The notes under the pieces were generated by a model. The model did not search any database. It worked only from the letters and a program-made list of their open reading frames with translations, and was not told the origin of the DNA. A DNA stretch of 64,000 nucleotides, taken from contig JAAQVN010000001.1 in NCBI GenBank assembly GCA_011754535.1, positions 1,736,001-1,800,000 on the forward strand. Direction: 5' to 3'. Source of the stretch: Enterobacter asburiae. Lineage in GTDB: Bacteria > Pseudomonadota > Gammaproteobacteria > Enterobacterales > Enterobacteriaceae. This document shows positions 45,275-53,391 of the stretch, one piece after another (position 1 is the stretch's first letter; the number at the start of each line of letters is the position of its first letter). The position numbers and the translations under genes are program-made.

Positions 45275-46429
45275 TCAGCCTAACGGGCCGCCCTGAATGG
45301 TCTCGCACAGACCGTTGATAATGCGCTCCCCGGTCTCCTCTTTGAGCTCCTGATACCAGGCCTGCGTCAACGCCATATCTTTCCCGTGGGTGACGTCGCA
45401 GCGTTTACGCGCCTTCAGCACCAGGTCGCGCACCCGGTCGCAGCGCAGCGCCTCGTACTGCCGCAGCGCCAGCGTAATGCTGTGGTTTTCACGCAGGCAC
45501 TCCCCCAGCACGACGGCGTCTTCCATCGCCGCACAGCCGCCCTGGCCGATATCCGGCGTGGTGCTGTGCCCGGCATCGCCGAGCAGCGCGACGTTGCCGC
45601 GCACCAGGCTGTCGAACGGCTCAATGTCGTGGATTTCAATGCGGTTGGTGGTTTCAGGATCCAGCGCCGCGATAAGCCTTTGCACCGGCGGCGCCCAGCC
45701 GCGGAAGTAGCCAGTGAGGTCGGCGCGCAGGGTGGTACGATCCTCCGCCAGGCCCGCGGGCAGCGGCACGTCAAAAAAGAAGTAGAAGCGGCCGCCGGAA
45801 ACGGGCATCAGCGACACGCGCTTACCCTCGCCAACGAAGGTGGTCCACTGGTGCGCCGGGGCAATCTCTTCATCAATCTTTACCAGCCCGTTCCAGTTTA
45901 CGTAGCCGGCGTAGCGGCGCTCCGGCGTATAGCCCAGCACATACGGGCGAACCGCAGAGTGGCTGCCGTCGGCGGCAATCAGGAAATCCCCGGTTGCCGT
46001 GGTGCCATCGGTGAAGGTCACGTTCACGCCCGCGTCGTCTTCATGCACATGTTCCACGCGCTTGCCGAACTGCACCTTGTCGCGTCCCCAGAAGTCCAGC
46101 ATTTCGCGCTGGAGTTCAGTGCGCGAGACGGGGCAGGGGCGCCCGCCAGTACGCTCAACCAGCGGGGCGAGACTGAAGCGGGTCAGGGTGTCGCCGCGCC
46201 GGTAATCCTTGTAGGCCATAAAACGCATCGGCCCGCCGTACGTCTCGATGATGTCGCCCATGCCGAGGTGCTGCATGCATTTCACGCCGTTCGGCCAGAT
46301 GGAGATGGCCGCCCCGACGGGCCTGATCTCTTTTACGGCTTCAAACACGGTACAGTCGATGCCCGCTCTCTTCAGCGCGACGGCGGCGCTCAGGCCGCCA
46401 ATACCCGCGCCAATCACGATTGCTTTCAT
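45275..46429 (-). CDS. hpxO: HpxO, FAD-dependent urate hydroxylase
   Basis: 384 residues, the exact length of Klebsiella HpxO. The dinucleotide fold GAGIGGLSAA (8-17) and the second FAD motif GDAGHSTTPDIGQGG are present, and SLMPVSGGRFYFFFDVPLP matches the active-site region. It hydroxylates urate to 5-hydroxyisourate with NADH and O2, replacing uricase. AAAAGGAGAGAAGC precedes the ATG. A sigma-54 promoter lies just upstream and the whole hpxODE set is probably one transcript. Confidence 0.96.
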   Translation of the reverse strand: MKAIVIGAGIGGLSAAVALKRAGIDCTVFEAVKEIRPVGAAISIWPNGVKCMQHLGMGDIIETYGGPMRFMAYKDYRRGDTLTRFSLAPLVERTGGRPCPVSRTELQREMLDFWGRDKVQFGKRVEHVHEDDAGVNVTFTDGTTATGDFLIAADGSHSAVRPYVLGYTPERRYAGYVNWNGLVKIDEEIAPAHQWTTFVGEGKRVSLMPVSGGRFYFFFDVPLPAGLAEDRTTLRADLTGYFRGWAPPVQRLIAALDPETTNRIEIHDIEPFDSLVRGNVALLGDAGHSTTPDIGQGGCAAMEDAVVLGECLRENHSITLALRQYEALRCDRVRDLVLKARKRCDVTHGKDMALTQAWYQELKEETGERIINGLCETIQGGPLG

Positions 46430-46462
46430 GCTTCTCTCCTTTTGCAGGGTGTAAAGGCATTC

Positions 46463-46478
46463 AGCAATTTGCGTACCA
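46463..46478 (-). promoter_or_regulatory. Sigma-54 promoter of hpxODE
   Basis: The minus strand reads CTGGTACGCAAATTGCT, one mismatch from the sigma-54 consensus YTGGCACG-N4-TTGCW, with the invariant GG and GC in correct spacing. It would start transcription about 23 bases before the hpxO ATG. Pure sequence match, not tested. Confidence 0.78.
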
Positions 46479-46519
46479 GGCTGCAGAGTGGCGAAAACGG
46501 CGTTGTGAGGGAGACGTTT

Positions 46520-46534
46520 GCACTGCTAAGGTGC
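46520..46534. promoter_or_regulatory. NtrC-like enhancer site between hpxO and hpxQ
   Basis: GCACTGCTAAGGTGC fits the NtrC pattern GCAC-N5-TGGTGC with one mismatch and sits inside a larger inverted repeat (GTTTGCAC ... GTGCGCAAAC). It lies about 75 bases from the hpxO start point and 120 from that of hpxQ, so one enhancer could serve both directions. Confidence 0.6.
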
Positions 46535-46620
46535 GCAAACGCGGTGAGCGTGCCTTTTTATGAATCAAAAATTTCCAGTTGCGCTACAGGGAATCGACTG
46601 TTTCACGCCTGCGCTCAAGG

Positions 46621-46636
46621 TGGCGTGGTTTGTGCA
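46621..46636 (+). promoter_or_regulatory. Candidate sigma-54 promoter of hpxQT
   Basis: TGGCGTGGTTTGTGCA keeps the invariant GG and GC ten bases apart and half of the other consensus positions. The predicted start is about 20 bases before the hpxQ ATG with its GGAG site. Weaker than the hpxO element. Confidence 0.5.
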
Positions 46637-46668
46637 ATAGCCTGGAGAAGGACAATAAAGGAGACACT

Positions 46669-47169
46669 ATGATCGCACTGCACGACTTCAATCATCTTCC
46701 CCACGAAAAGGCGTTAGCGCTGATTCACCCCTGTGTGGCGCTCCCCGACTGGGCCGATGCGCTGGTTCACGGGCGGCCTTACGCCAGCCGGGACGAATTG
46801 TTCAGTACGGCAAAATCGCTGATGCAAAACTGGGACGAAGCGGCGCTGGCGCAAGCTCTGAGCGCCCATCCGCGCATCGGGGAAAAGCCCGCGGGCTCAC
46901 AGGCGGAGGCGGCGCTGTCGCGCCAGGAGCAGGGCGCGGTCAATGACCGCGATGCTGACCTTGCCCGGGCGCTGCGCGAGGGGAATGCCCGCTACGAGGC
47001 CCGCTTCGGACGCGTCTTTCTGATCCGCGCGAAGGGCCGCAGCGGCGAAGAGATTTTACAGGCGCTGCACGCGCGGCTGGAGAACAGCGACGCGCAGGAA
47101 GTTCGTGCCGCGCTGGAACAGCTGCGGGAAATTACGCTGCTACGGCTGGAAGGAGCTATTAGCGAATGA
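46669..47169 (+). CDS. hpxQ: HpxQ, OHCU decarboxylase
   Basis: 166 residues. It decarboxylates 2-oxo-4-hydroxy-4-carboxy-5-ureidoimidazoline to (S)-allantoin. The catalytic His is in LSAHPRIGEKP and the family Ser-Gln-Glu segment (QEQGAV) follows. The ATG at 46669 has AAAGGAGACACT upstream; the reading from 46579 runs through the promoter. Overlaps hpxT by four bases (ATGA). Confidence 0.94.
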   Translation: MIALHDFNHLPHEKALALIHPCVALPDWADALVHGRPYASRDELFSTAKSLMQNWDEAALAQALSAHPRIGEKPAGSQAEAALSRQEQGAVNDRDADLARALREGNARYEARFGRVFLIRAKGRSGEEILQALHARLENSDAQEVRAALEQLREITLLRLEGAISE

Positions 47170-47489
47170 GCACGCTCAGCACCCATATTCTCGATATCTC
47201 AACCGGCAAACCCGCAGCGGGTGTGACAGTCCATCTGCAACAGGAGGGGGGCACGCTGGCCACGGGCGTGACCAACGCGCAGGGTCGCATCACTGCGTTC
47301 GTTCCCTCTCTGCCCGCGGGCCGCTATCGGCTGGTGGCGGAGATCGGCGCGTGGTTTAGCGAAACCGGTCGCGATACGCTCTATCCCTGCGCGCAAATTG
47401 ATTTTGTGACGGGAGAGGCGGCAGACGAACACTACCATCTGCCTTTTGTGATTGCCCCTGGCGGGTGGTCAACCTACCGGGGTAGCTGA
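47166..47489 (+). CDS. hpxT: HpxT, 5-hydroxyisourate hydrolase
   Basis: 107 residues, transthyretin-like. It has the N-terminal THILDISTGKPA with its active-site His, the central Arg region (LPAGRYRLVAEIG), HYHLPFVI and the C-terminal signature YRGS. It opens 5-hydroxyisourate to OHCU, the HpxQ substrate. Its last 21 bases overlap the end of convergent guaD. Confidence 0.95.
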   Translation: MSTLSTHILDISTGKPAAGVTVHLQQEGGTLATGVTNAQGRITAFVPSLPAGRYRLVAEIGAWFSETGRDTLYPCAQIDFVTGEAADEHYHLPFVIAPGGWSTYRGS

Positions 47490-48788
47490 CCACACCCGCT
47501 CGCCGTTGACCCAGGTCTCGCTGATGTTGCGCTCGTCGCCCAGGGTCATCAGCACGAAAAGCTGCTCGTAAATATCCTTGCAGCGGGAGTTGCGCAGGCG
47601 CTGCAGCGGCGTTACGTCAGGGTCGATAACCACAAAATCCGCCTCTTTGCCGGGCGCGAAGTTGCCAATCTTATCGTCCAGCCTGAGGGCATGCGCGCCG
47701 CCCAGCGTGGCGTGGTAAAACGCCTCGCTGGCGCGCAGGCGGTAGCTCTGCAGCTGGCCCACCTTGTAGGCTTCCCCCAGGGTGCGCAGCATGCTGAAGG
47801 TGGTGCCCGCGCCGACGTCGGTACCGATGCCCATCCGCACCCTGTGCTGCCAGCAGGCGGGCAGGCGAAACAGCCCGCTGCCGAGAAACAGGTTAGAGGT
47901 GGGGCAAAACGCCACCGCCGAACCGGTGTCATGCAGGCACTGCCACTCGCTGTGGTGAAGGTGAATCGCGTGGGCAAATACGCTGCGCTCGCCGGTCAGG
48001 CCGTAGTGGTGATACACGTCCAGATAGCGCTCATGCTCCGGCCAGAGATCGCTTACCCAGGCCACTTCGTTGGGGTTTTCGCTCAGATGGGTCTGCAGCC
48101 AGGTATCCGGGAACTCCTCTCTGAGCAGGCTGACCGCGGCAAGCAGCTCGGGGGATGAGGTCGGGGCAAAGCGCGGCGTGATGGCATACCCCAGCCGCCC
48201 CCGGTGATGCCAGCGCTGGATCAGCGCCCGCGTCTGCCGGTAGCTCTGCTTCGCGTCTTCGCTCAGGTAGTCCGGCGTGTGTCTGTCCATCATCACCTTT
48301 CCGGCGATAAGGCGCATGTTCAGGCGCAGGGCCTCGGTAAACAGCGCCTCGACCGATTCCGGATGCAGCGTGCAAAACACCAGCGCGGTGGTGGTGCCGT
48401 TACTCACCAGCTGCTGAATGAAAAATTCGGCGATCTCTTTCGCGTAGGCTTCATCGGCAAACTGGCTCTCCACCGGGAAGGTGTAGGTAGTCAGCCATTC
48501 CAGCAGCTGTTCGCCAAAGGCACCGATCATCTCCGTTTGCGGGTAATGAACGTGAGTGTCGACAAAACCGGGCAGCAGCAGCCTGCCGCGCAGGTCGGTG
48601 TAGCCCTTGCGGGGGTCAAGATACTGCTCGCCCTCCTGCCACGGCATCTGCGCCAGAATTTTTCCGTGCTGGATAAACAGCAGGCCGTCCTCAAGGTAGC
48701 GCGCGTGTTGGGCGATGGCGTCTGCGCTGTCGCAGACCCGGGCAATATCGAAAAATGCACCGCGTATCGCAGTCTGGTATTCCATCAT
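47469..48788 (-). CDS. guaD: Guanine deaminase GuaD
   Basis: 439 residues of the amidohydrolase family. Zinc ligands in FVDTHVHYPQTEMIG (HxH), the His of HLSENPNEV, HAIHLHHSEW and the Asp of GIGTDVGAG. It deaminates guanine to xanthine, feeding the HpxDE step. It follows hpxC by 98 bases on the same strand, as in the Klebsiella hpxC-guaD arrangement. Start begins MMEYQTAIRG; the second ATG is as likely. Confidence 0.95.
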   Translation of the reverse strand: MMEYQTAIRGAFFDIARVCDSADAIAQHARYLEDGLLFIQHGKILAQMPWQEGEQYLDPRKGYTDLRGRLLLPGFVDTHVHYPQTEMIGAFGEQLLEWLTTYTFPVESQFADEAYAKEIAEFFIQQLVSNGTTTALVFCTLHPESVEALFTEALRLNMRLIAGKVMMDRHTPDYLSEDAKQSYRQTRALIQRWHHRGRLGYAITPRFAPTSSPELLAAVSLLREEFPDTWLQTHLSENPNEVAWVSDLWPEHERYLDVYHHYGLTGERSVFAHAIHLHHSEWQCLHDTGSAVAFCPTSNLFLGSGLFRLPACWQHRVRMGIGTDVGAGTTFSMLRTLGEAYKVGQLQSYRLRASEAFYHATLGGAHALRLDDKIGNFAPGKEADFVVIDPDVTPLQRLRNSRCKDIYEQLFVLMTLGDERNISETWVNGERVWSATPVG

Positions 48789-48854
48789 GGTTCCTGCCTT
48801 AGTGTTTGCGTAGCGGGGTAAGAGGGCTTAGCAAGAACGGTGCCAGAATGAACG

Positions 48855-48875
48855 GGCCGCAGATAAACTGCGGCC
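48855..48875. other. Perfect hairpin between hpxC and guaD
   Basis: GGCCGCAG, loop ATAAA, CTGCGGCC, 12 bases after the hpxC stop on the minus strand. No U-run follows, so it is more likely an mRNA processing or stability element, or a weak attenuator, than a terminator. Confidence 0.6.
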
Positions 48876-48886
48876 GGAGGAAGGGG

Positions 48887-50383
48887 TTACTCTTTTTGCG
48901 TCGCCACGCGGGAGCTGAACGAGGTCGCGCCTGCCGTCTCGCGCTCTTCCCGCGCCAGCCAGCGGTAGGTCACGCCGCCCAGGAAGACGCCGATAAACCA
49001 GCTGAAGTTTGCCACCTCATGCAGGGCCGGGATAAAGCCAATCACCAGCCCCACGGCAACGGACGGGATTAGCGCGCCAATGGCTTTCGGGTTGAAGCCG
49101 TTGCGGTACCAGTATTTGCCCTTTGGCGTGTCGTCGAACAGATCGTCCACCGACACCTTGCCGCGCTTAATCAGGTAGAAATCGGCAATCAGAATGCCGA
49201 ACAGCGGGCCGATAAACGCCCCGAGCACGTCCAGGGTGTAGTGAATAAGCTCCGGCGAGTTGAACAGGTTCCACGGGGTGAGCAGGATCGAGCCGACGGC
49301 GGCAATCATGCCCCCGGTGCGGAAGCTGATTTTCTGCGGCGAACAGTTAGAGAAATCAAACGCCGGCGAGACAAAGTTCGCGACGATGTTAATCCCGATA
49401 GTGGCGGTGATCATCGTCAGCAGGCCAATCGCCACGGCCAGATCGTTACCCACGCGGCTGACGGTTTCAATTGGGTCGGTGATCATGCGGCCAAACAGCG
49501 ACTGGGTGCCGGAGACAATGACCACGGTGACGATGGAGAACAGCAGGAAGTTAAACGGCAGGCCCCAGCGGTTGCCGCGGCGGATCTCGCCCATGCTTTT
49601 GCCGTAGCGGGAGAAGTCGCCAAAGTTGAGCAGCGGGCCGGAGAAGTAAGAAACCACCAGCGCGGTCGCGGTGATCATCTGCCAGGTCTGCTCGCCCGCG
49701 CTAAGGGATTTGCTGGCGAGGGTGAAGGAAATGCCGTCAAAGCCGGTCTTGTATACAATCCAGCCTGCGAGGGCCAGCATCACCACATAAACCGCCGGAC
49801 CGGCGATATCAATAAAGCGCTTGATGGCGCTCATGCCGTGCCAGAAGACCATCGCCTGGAGTACCCACATGATGGCAAAGCAGATCCAGCCCAGCGGCGA
49901 CAGGCCCAGGAAGGCACCGATGGTAAGGCTCGCCAGAGAAGGCCAAAACTTCAGCACCACCAGCATCAGCGCGTTGGCGGCCAGCCAGGTCTGGATGCCG
50001 TACCACGCAAAGGCAATCAGCCCGCGGATCACCGCCGGAATATTGGCCCCGAAGACGCCAAAGGCCTGACGGCTGATCACCGCGTAGGGCACGCCCGCCA
50101 TCTGGCTCGGTTTGGCTACCAGGTTGGCGCACAGCTGCACGATGCAGATCCCCACCAGCAGGCAGAGCAGCACCTGCCAGCTTGCCAGCCCGAGCGTGAA
50201 GAAGCTCGCGGCGACAACATAACCCCCCATGCTGTGGACGTCCGACATCCAGAACGAAAAGATGTTGTACCAGCTCCAGTTCTGGTCACGCGTCGGTGCC
50301 AGATCCTCATTGCAAAGACGTGGGCTGTAAACCGCACCGGAATCAGCGGCCGTACCTTGCTGCGCGTTTTGACTGTTTGGCAT
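48887..50383 (-). CDS. hpxC: HpxC, NCS1-family allantoin permease
   Basis: 498 residues with twelve membrane helices. NCS1 features include NEDLAPT at the N-terminus, WSWYNIFSFWMSDVHSMGGY, and a substrate region with GIQTWLAANA and NFGDFSRYGKS. Close to E. coli YbbW and Bacillus PucI, both allantoin transporters. It is divergent from hpxSAB across a 144-base control region, which supports allantoin as substrate. Confidence 0.92.
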   Translation of the reverse strand: MPNSQNAQQGTAADSGAVYSPRLCNEDLAPTRDQNWSWYNIFSFWMSDVHSMGGYVVAASFFTLGLASWQVLLCLLVGICIVQLCANLVAKPSQMAGVPYAVISRQAFGVFGANIPAVIRGLIAFAWYGIQTWLAANALMLVVLKFWPSLASLTIGAFLGLSPLGWICFAIMWVLQAMVFWHGMSAIKRFIDIAGPAVYVVMLALAGWIVYKTGFDGISFTLASKSLSAGEQTWQMITATALVVSYFSGPLLNFGDFSRYGKSMGEIRRGNRWGLPFNFLLFSIVTVVIVSGTQSLFGRMITDPIETVSRVGNDLAVAIGLLTMITATIGINIVANFVSPAFDFSNCSPQKISFRTGGMIAAVGSILLTPWNLFNSPELIHYTLDVLGAFIGPLFGILIADFYLIKRGKVSVDDLFDDTPKGKYWYRNGFNPKAIGALIPSVAVGLVIGFIPALHEVANFSWFIGVFLGGVTYRWLAREERETAGATSFSSRVATQKE

Positions 50384-50434
50384 GAAACCTGCTCCTGTGT
50401 TTGAAAACCCGTTGAGTGGGAGTGGAGTCGGTGT

Positions 50435-50450
50435 TGCAGGATTCAGGCCA
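50435..50450 (-). promoter_or_regulatory. Candidate sigma-54 promoter of hpxC
   Basis: Minus strand TGGCCTGAATCCTGCA keeps GG and GC in the right spacing and TGGC/TGCA, with mismatches elsewhere. It would start about 40 bases before the hpxC ATG. Published work on the Klebsiella genes points to nitrogen control through NAC, which uses sigma-70 promoters, so this may be coincidental. Confidence 0.35.
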
Positions 50451-50462
50451 AAATATTAAATC

Positions 50463-50494
50463 TTGTATGCAATATTTTAATTTTATGTATACGA
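50463..50494. promoter_or_regulatory. Likely HpxS (GntR) operator pair
   Basis: Two similar dyads, TTGTATGCAA (50463-50472) and ATGTATACGA (50485-50494), spaced 22 bases, about two helical turns. The first lies inside a longer palindrome AAATATT ... AATATTT. They stand between hpxC and hpxS, where the GntR regulator would control both directions. Inferred from symmetry and place. Confidence 0.5.
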
Positions 50495-50527
50495 TTCGAT
50501 AAAGAAGAGTAAAAGACGGAGTGGTGA

Positions 50528-51244
50528 ATGAATAACGTAAATGCCTTGCAGACCGCGCCAGACCTGCATGACAAAGACGAATCGATCTTTCAGGCGCTGA
50601 TGACCGCGATTGTCGAACATCAGCTGCTGCCGGGGAGCAAACTGCCGGAAGAGGCGCTGGCCGAGGTGTTTGGCGTAAGCCGCACGGGCATCCGTAAGGT
50701 GCTGCAGCGACTCGCCGCTGTGCAAATGGTCACCTTAACGCCCAAGCGTGGTGCACACGTCGCCAGCCCGACGGTGGAAGAGGCGCAGCACATCTTTCGC
50801 ACCCGCGCCCTGCTGGAGGTCGCCAACCTGCCGGACGTGCTGGCCCACTGTCAGCCGCCGCATCTCGCCGCGCTGGAGGCCATTATTCGCCAGGAGCAGC
50901 AGGCGCACGAGGCGTACGACGGGCCGGCGGCGATCCGTCACTCCGCCAATTTCCACATACAGCTGCAGGCCATCTCCGGTAACCAGGTGCTGACGGAGAT
51001 GGTGACAAGCCTGAGCCAGCGATCCTCGCTGGTGATTGCCGCCTGGGGCGCGCCGTGGCGCCAGGGCTGCCGCTGCAACGACCACGAAAAGCTGGTGGAA
51101 CTGTTGCGCCAGAAGGCGCTTGAGCCGCTCAGCGATGCCTTAATGCACCATTTTGAACATATCGTCGCCAGCCTCTGCTTCGAGCGGGCGGGCGAGTGCC
51201 TGCCTGATTTTGCCCGGCTGTTTGCCGGCCACAAGGAGTCGTAA
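50528..51244 (+). CDS. hpxS: HpxS, GntR-family (FadR type) regulator
   Basis: 238 residues. N-terminal winged helix (LLPGSKLPEEALAEVFGVSR, GIRKVLQRLAAVQMVTLTPK) and a C-terminal all-helical FCD effector domain with metal-binding His (HSANFHIQLQAISGN, FEHIVASL). In Klebsiella HpxS responds to allantoin and controls hpxSAB and hpxC. It shares one base with hpxA (TAATG), so the three genes hpxS-hpxA-hpxB form one operon. Confidence 0.93.
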   Translation: MNNVNALQTAPDLHDKDESIFQALMTAIVEHQLLPGSKLPEEALAEVFGVSRTGIRKVLQRLAAVQMVTLTPKRGAHVASPTVEEAQHIFRTRALLEVANLPDVLAHCQPPHLAALEAIIRQEQQAHEAYDGPAAIRHSANFHIQLQAISGNQVLTEMVTSLSQRSSLVIAAWGAPWRQGCRCNDHEKLVELLRQKALEPLSDALMHHFEHIVASLCFERAGECLPDFARLFAGHKES

Positions 51245-51987
51245 TGTCGTCTGTCTGTATACAAGTGATCAACCCCAACACCAGCCTCGCGATGACGGAA
51301 ATCATCGGCGCGGCGGCCCGCGCGGTGGCGGCGCCAGGTACGGAGATCCTCGCGGTCTGTCCGGGCGCGGGCGTGCCGTCTATCGAGGGCCACTTTGATG
51401 AAGCCATCGCCGCCGTGGGGGTTCTTGAGCAGGTCAGGCTCGGCAGAGAGCAGGGCGTGGACGGTCACGTCATCGCCTGCTTTGGCGATCCGGGCCTGCT
51501 GGCGGCGCGTGAGCTGGCGCACGGGCCGGTGGTGGGCATTGCGGAAGCCGCCATGCATATGGCGACGCTGGTGGCGACGCGCTTTTCGGTGGTGACCACG
51601 CTGCCGCGCACGCTGATTATTGCCCGTCATCTGCTGCACCAGTATGGCTTTCACGATCGCTGCGCGGCGCTGCACGCTATCGATCTCCCGGTGCTGGCGC
51701 TGGAAGACGGCAGCGGTCTGGCGCAGGAGAAGGTGCGCGCGCGCTGTATTCAGGCGCTGAAAGAGGATGGCTGCGGCGCCATCGTGCTCGGCTGCGGCGG
51801 CATGGCGACGCTGGCACAGGAGCTGACCCGCGAGCTGCGCGTGCCGGTGATCGACGGCGTCAGCGCGGCGGTGAAGATGGTGGAGTCGCTGGTGGCGCTG
51901 GGGCTCTCGACCAGCAAGCACGGGGATCTGGCATTTCCGGAGAAAAAAGCGTTAAGCGGACATTTTCAGGCATTGAATCCATTTTAA
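51244..51987 (+). CDS. hpxA: HpxA, allantoin racemase
   Basis: 247 residues of the Asp/Glu/hydantoin racemase family. The two acid-base cysteines are Cys79 (HVIACFGDPGL) and Cys184 (VLGCGGMA), the same numbers as the catalytic pair known for Klebsiella HpxA. It interconverts (S)- and (R)-allantoin so that the stereospecific allantoinase can use both. N-terminal INPNTS is the phosphate-loop-like motif of the family. Confidence 0.96.
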   Translation: MSSVCIQVINPNTSLAMTEIIGAAARAVAAPGTEILAVCPGAGVPSIEGHFDEAIAAVGVLEQVRLGREQGVDGHVIACFGDPGLLAARELAHGPVVGIAEAAMHMATLVATRFSVVTTLPRTLIIARHLLHQYGFHDRCAALHAIDLPVLALEDGSGLAQEKVRARCIQALKEDGCGAIVLGCGGMATLAQELTRELRVPVIDGVSAAVKMVESLVALGLSTSKHGDLAFPEKKALSGHFQALNPF

Positions 51988-52002
51988 TTTTTGGGGGTGG
52001 CA

Positions 52003-52935
52003 ATGGGACTTTTTGAACAGGATTACCCGCGGGATCTGCGCGGCTACGCGGGCAACCCGCCGCACGCGCGGTGGCCAAATCAGGCGCGCATCGCCGTGCA
52101 GTTTGTGCTCAATTATGAGGAAGGGGCGGAAAACCACGTTCTGCATGGCGATGCCGGATCCGAGCAGTTCCTGTCGGACATCATCGGCGCGGCCAGCTAC
52201 CCGGACAAACACATGTCGATGGACTCCCTCTACGAATACGGCAGCCGCGCCGGGTTCTGGCGGATCCACAGTGAATTTCAAAAGCGTGGCCTGCCGCTGA
52301 CGGTCTTCGGCGTGGCGATGGCGCTGGCGCGTCACCCGGAGATCGTCGAGGCAATCAGGGCAGCGGATTACGACGTGGTGAGCCACGGCTGGCGCTGGAT
52401 CCACTATCAGCACATAGATATCCAACAGGAGCGCGAACATCTGCACAAGGCGGTGCACGTGCTGACCGACCTGTTCGGCAAGCCGCCGACGGGCTGGTAC
52501 ACCGGACGCGACAGCCCCAACACGCGCCAGCTGGTGGTGGAGCACGGCGGCTTCGACTACGACAGCGACTACTATGGCGACGACCTGCCCTTCTGGACGG
52601 AAGTGGCCTGCGGTGACGGCACCCAAAAACCTCACCTGATCGTGCCGTATACGCTGGATGCTAACGACATGCGCTTCGCGACCGCGCAGGGGTTTAACAC
52701 CGCCGAGCAGTTTTACACTTATCTGAAGGACAGTTTTGACGTGCTGTACGAAGAGGGGGAAAGCGCGCCGAAGATGATGTCCATCGGCATGCACTGCCGT
52801 CTGCTGGGGCGGCCGGGGCGTTTTCGCGCGCTGCAGCGCTTCCTGGATTACGTGCAGCAGCATGAGCAGGTGTGGGTCTGTACCCGCCAGCAGATTGCCG
52901 ACCACTGGCGGGAGGTGCATCCGTTTCAGAAGTAA
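52003..52935 (+). CDS. hpxB: HpxB, metal-independent allantoinase (PuuE type)
   Basis: 310 residues of the polysaccharide-deacetylase fold. The PuuE signature is clear: NYEEGAENHVLHGD, YGSRAGFWRIHSEF, VSHGWRWIHYQ and MSIGMHCRLLGRPGRF. It hydrolyses allantoin to allantoate. The ATG at 52003 is used because GGGGGTGG lies just upstream; readings from 51991 would cover that site. Confidence 0.95.
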   Translation: MGLFEQDYPRDLRGYAGNPPHARWPNQARIAVQFVLNYEEGAENHVLHGDAGSEQFLSDIIGAASYPDKHMSMDSLYEYGSRAGFWRIHSEFQKRGLPLTVFGVAMALARHPEIVEAIRAADYDVVSHGWRWIHYQHIDIQQEREHLHKAVHVLTDLFGKPPTGWYTGRDSPNTRQLVVEHGGFDYDSDYYGDDLPFWTEVACGDGTQKPHLIVPYTLDANDMRFATAQGFNTAEQFYTYLKDSFDVLYEEGESAPKMMSIGMHCRLLGRPGRFRALQRFLDYVQQHEQVWVCTRQQIADHWREVHPFQK

Positions 52936-52949
52936 ATGTGCCGTGTTTA

Positions 52950-52977
52950 GCCGGGAGGCGGCTGCGCCTTACCCGGC
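52950..52977. repeat. REP element
   Basis: GCCGGGAGGCGGCTGCGCCT followed by TACCCGGC, the second REP hairpin in the window, again between convergent genes (hpxB and hpxZ). Confidence 0.85.
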
Positions 52978-53004
52978 CTACGGAACCATGTATTCCCGGT
53001 GGGG

Positions 53005-53391
53005 TTACACCATCAAACTCACCTGCGCTGCAACAATGCGCCACCCATATGCAAACCGCACCCACGTCTGCTGCTGGCGGCCAATCCGCTCCGTGCCCTC
53101 GCGGGTAAACTCGGTGCTGCACACCGCGTAATCCTCCCCGAAGGTGGTGATGACGGTGTGGCGCAACGTCCGCTGCAACCCGGCGGCGGGGCGCGCCGCC
53201 CGGAAGGCGCGAATTTCATCAATCCCGTACAGGTTTTCACCCGCCCCCAGACGCACCGTGTTTTTGTCGTGCCAGAACAGCTCGTCCAGCACCGCAATGT
53301 TGTTACTCACCAGCGCGTCTTCATAGCGGTAAAACGCGGCGGTCACCTCGGCGACTACCCACGGCAGGTTAATGTCATCGTGATTCATCAT
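53005..53391 (-). CDS. hpxZ: HpxZ, AtzH/DUF3225-like small protein
   Basis: 128 residues with a SnoaL/NTF2-like fold: VTAAFYRYEDALVSNNIAVL, LFWHDKNTVRLGAGENLYGI, RTLRHTVITTFGEDYAV. DUF3225 proteins accompany AtzE-type amidases and are thought to help them or act on a related substrate. Its ATG overlaps the hpxY stop (ATGATGA), the last gene of hpxWXYZ. Precise role unknown. Confidence 0.9.
   Translation of the reverse strand: MMNHDDINLPWVVAEVTAAFYRYEDALVSNNIAVLDELFWHDKNTVRLGAGENLYGIDEIRAFRAARPAAGLQRTLRHTVITTFGEDYAVCSTEFTREGTERIGRQQQTWVRFAYGWRIVAAQVSLMV

Noticed and set aside
45386..46672. A 428-codon open frame on the plus strand opposite hpxO
   Set aside because: It is the antisense shadow of a clear urate hydroxylase gene in GC-rich DNA, with an Arg/His/Val-rich product and no domain.
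49241..50404. A 387-codon open frame on the plus strand opposite hpxC
   Set aside because: Antisense to a well-supported NCS1 permease; the product is hydrophilic, low in complexity and has no ribosome site.
50423..50438. A plus-strand sigma-54-like element TGGAGTCGGTGTTGCA before hpxS
   Set aside because: Spacing is right but it overlaps the minus-strand candidate and lies about 90 bases from hpxS; probably chance.
50938..52920. Two long minus-strand frames opposite hpxS/hpxA and hpxB
   Set aside because: Both lie antisense to genes with catalytic residues in place and have Arg/His-rich products.
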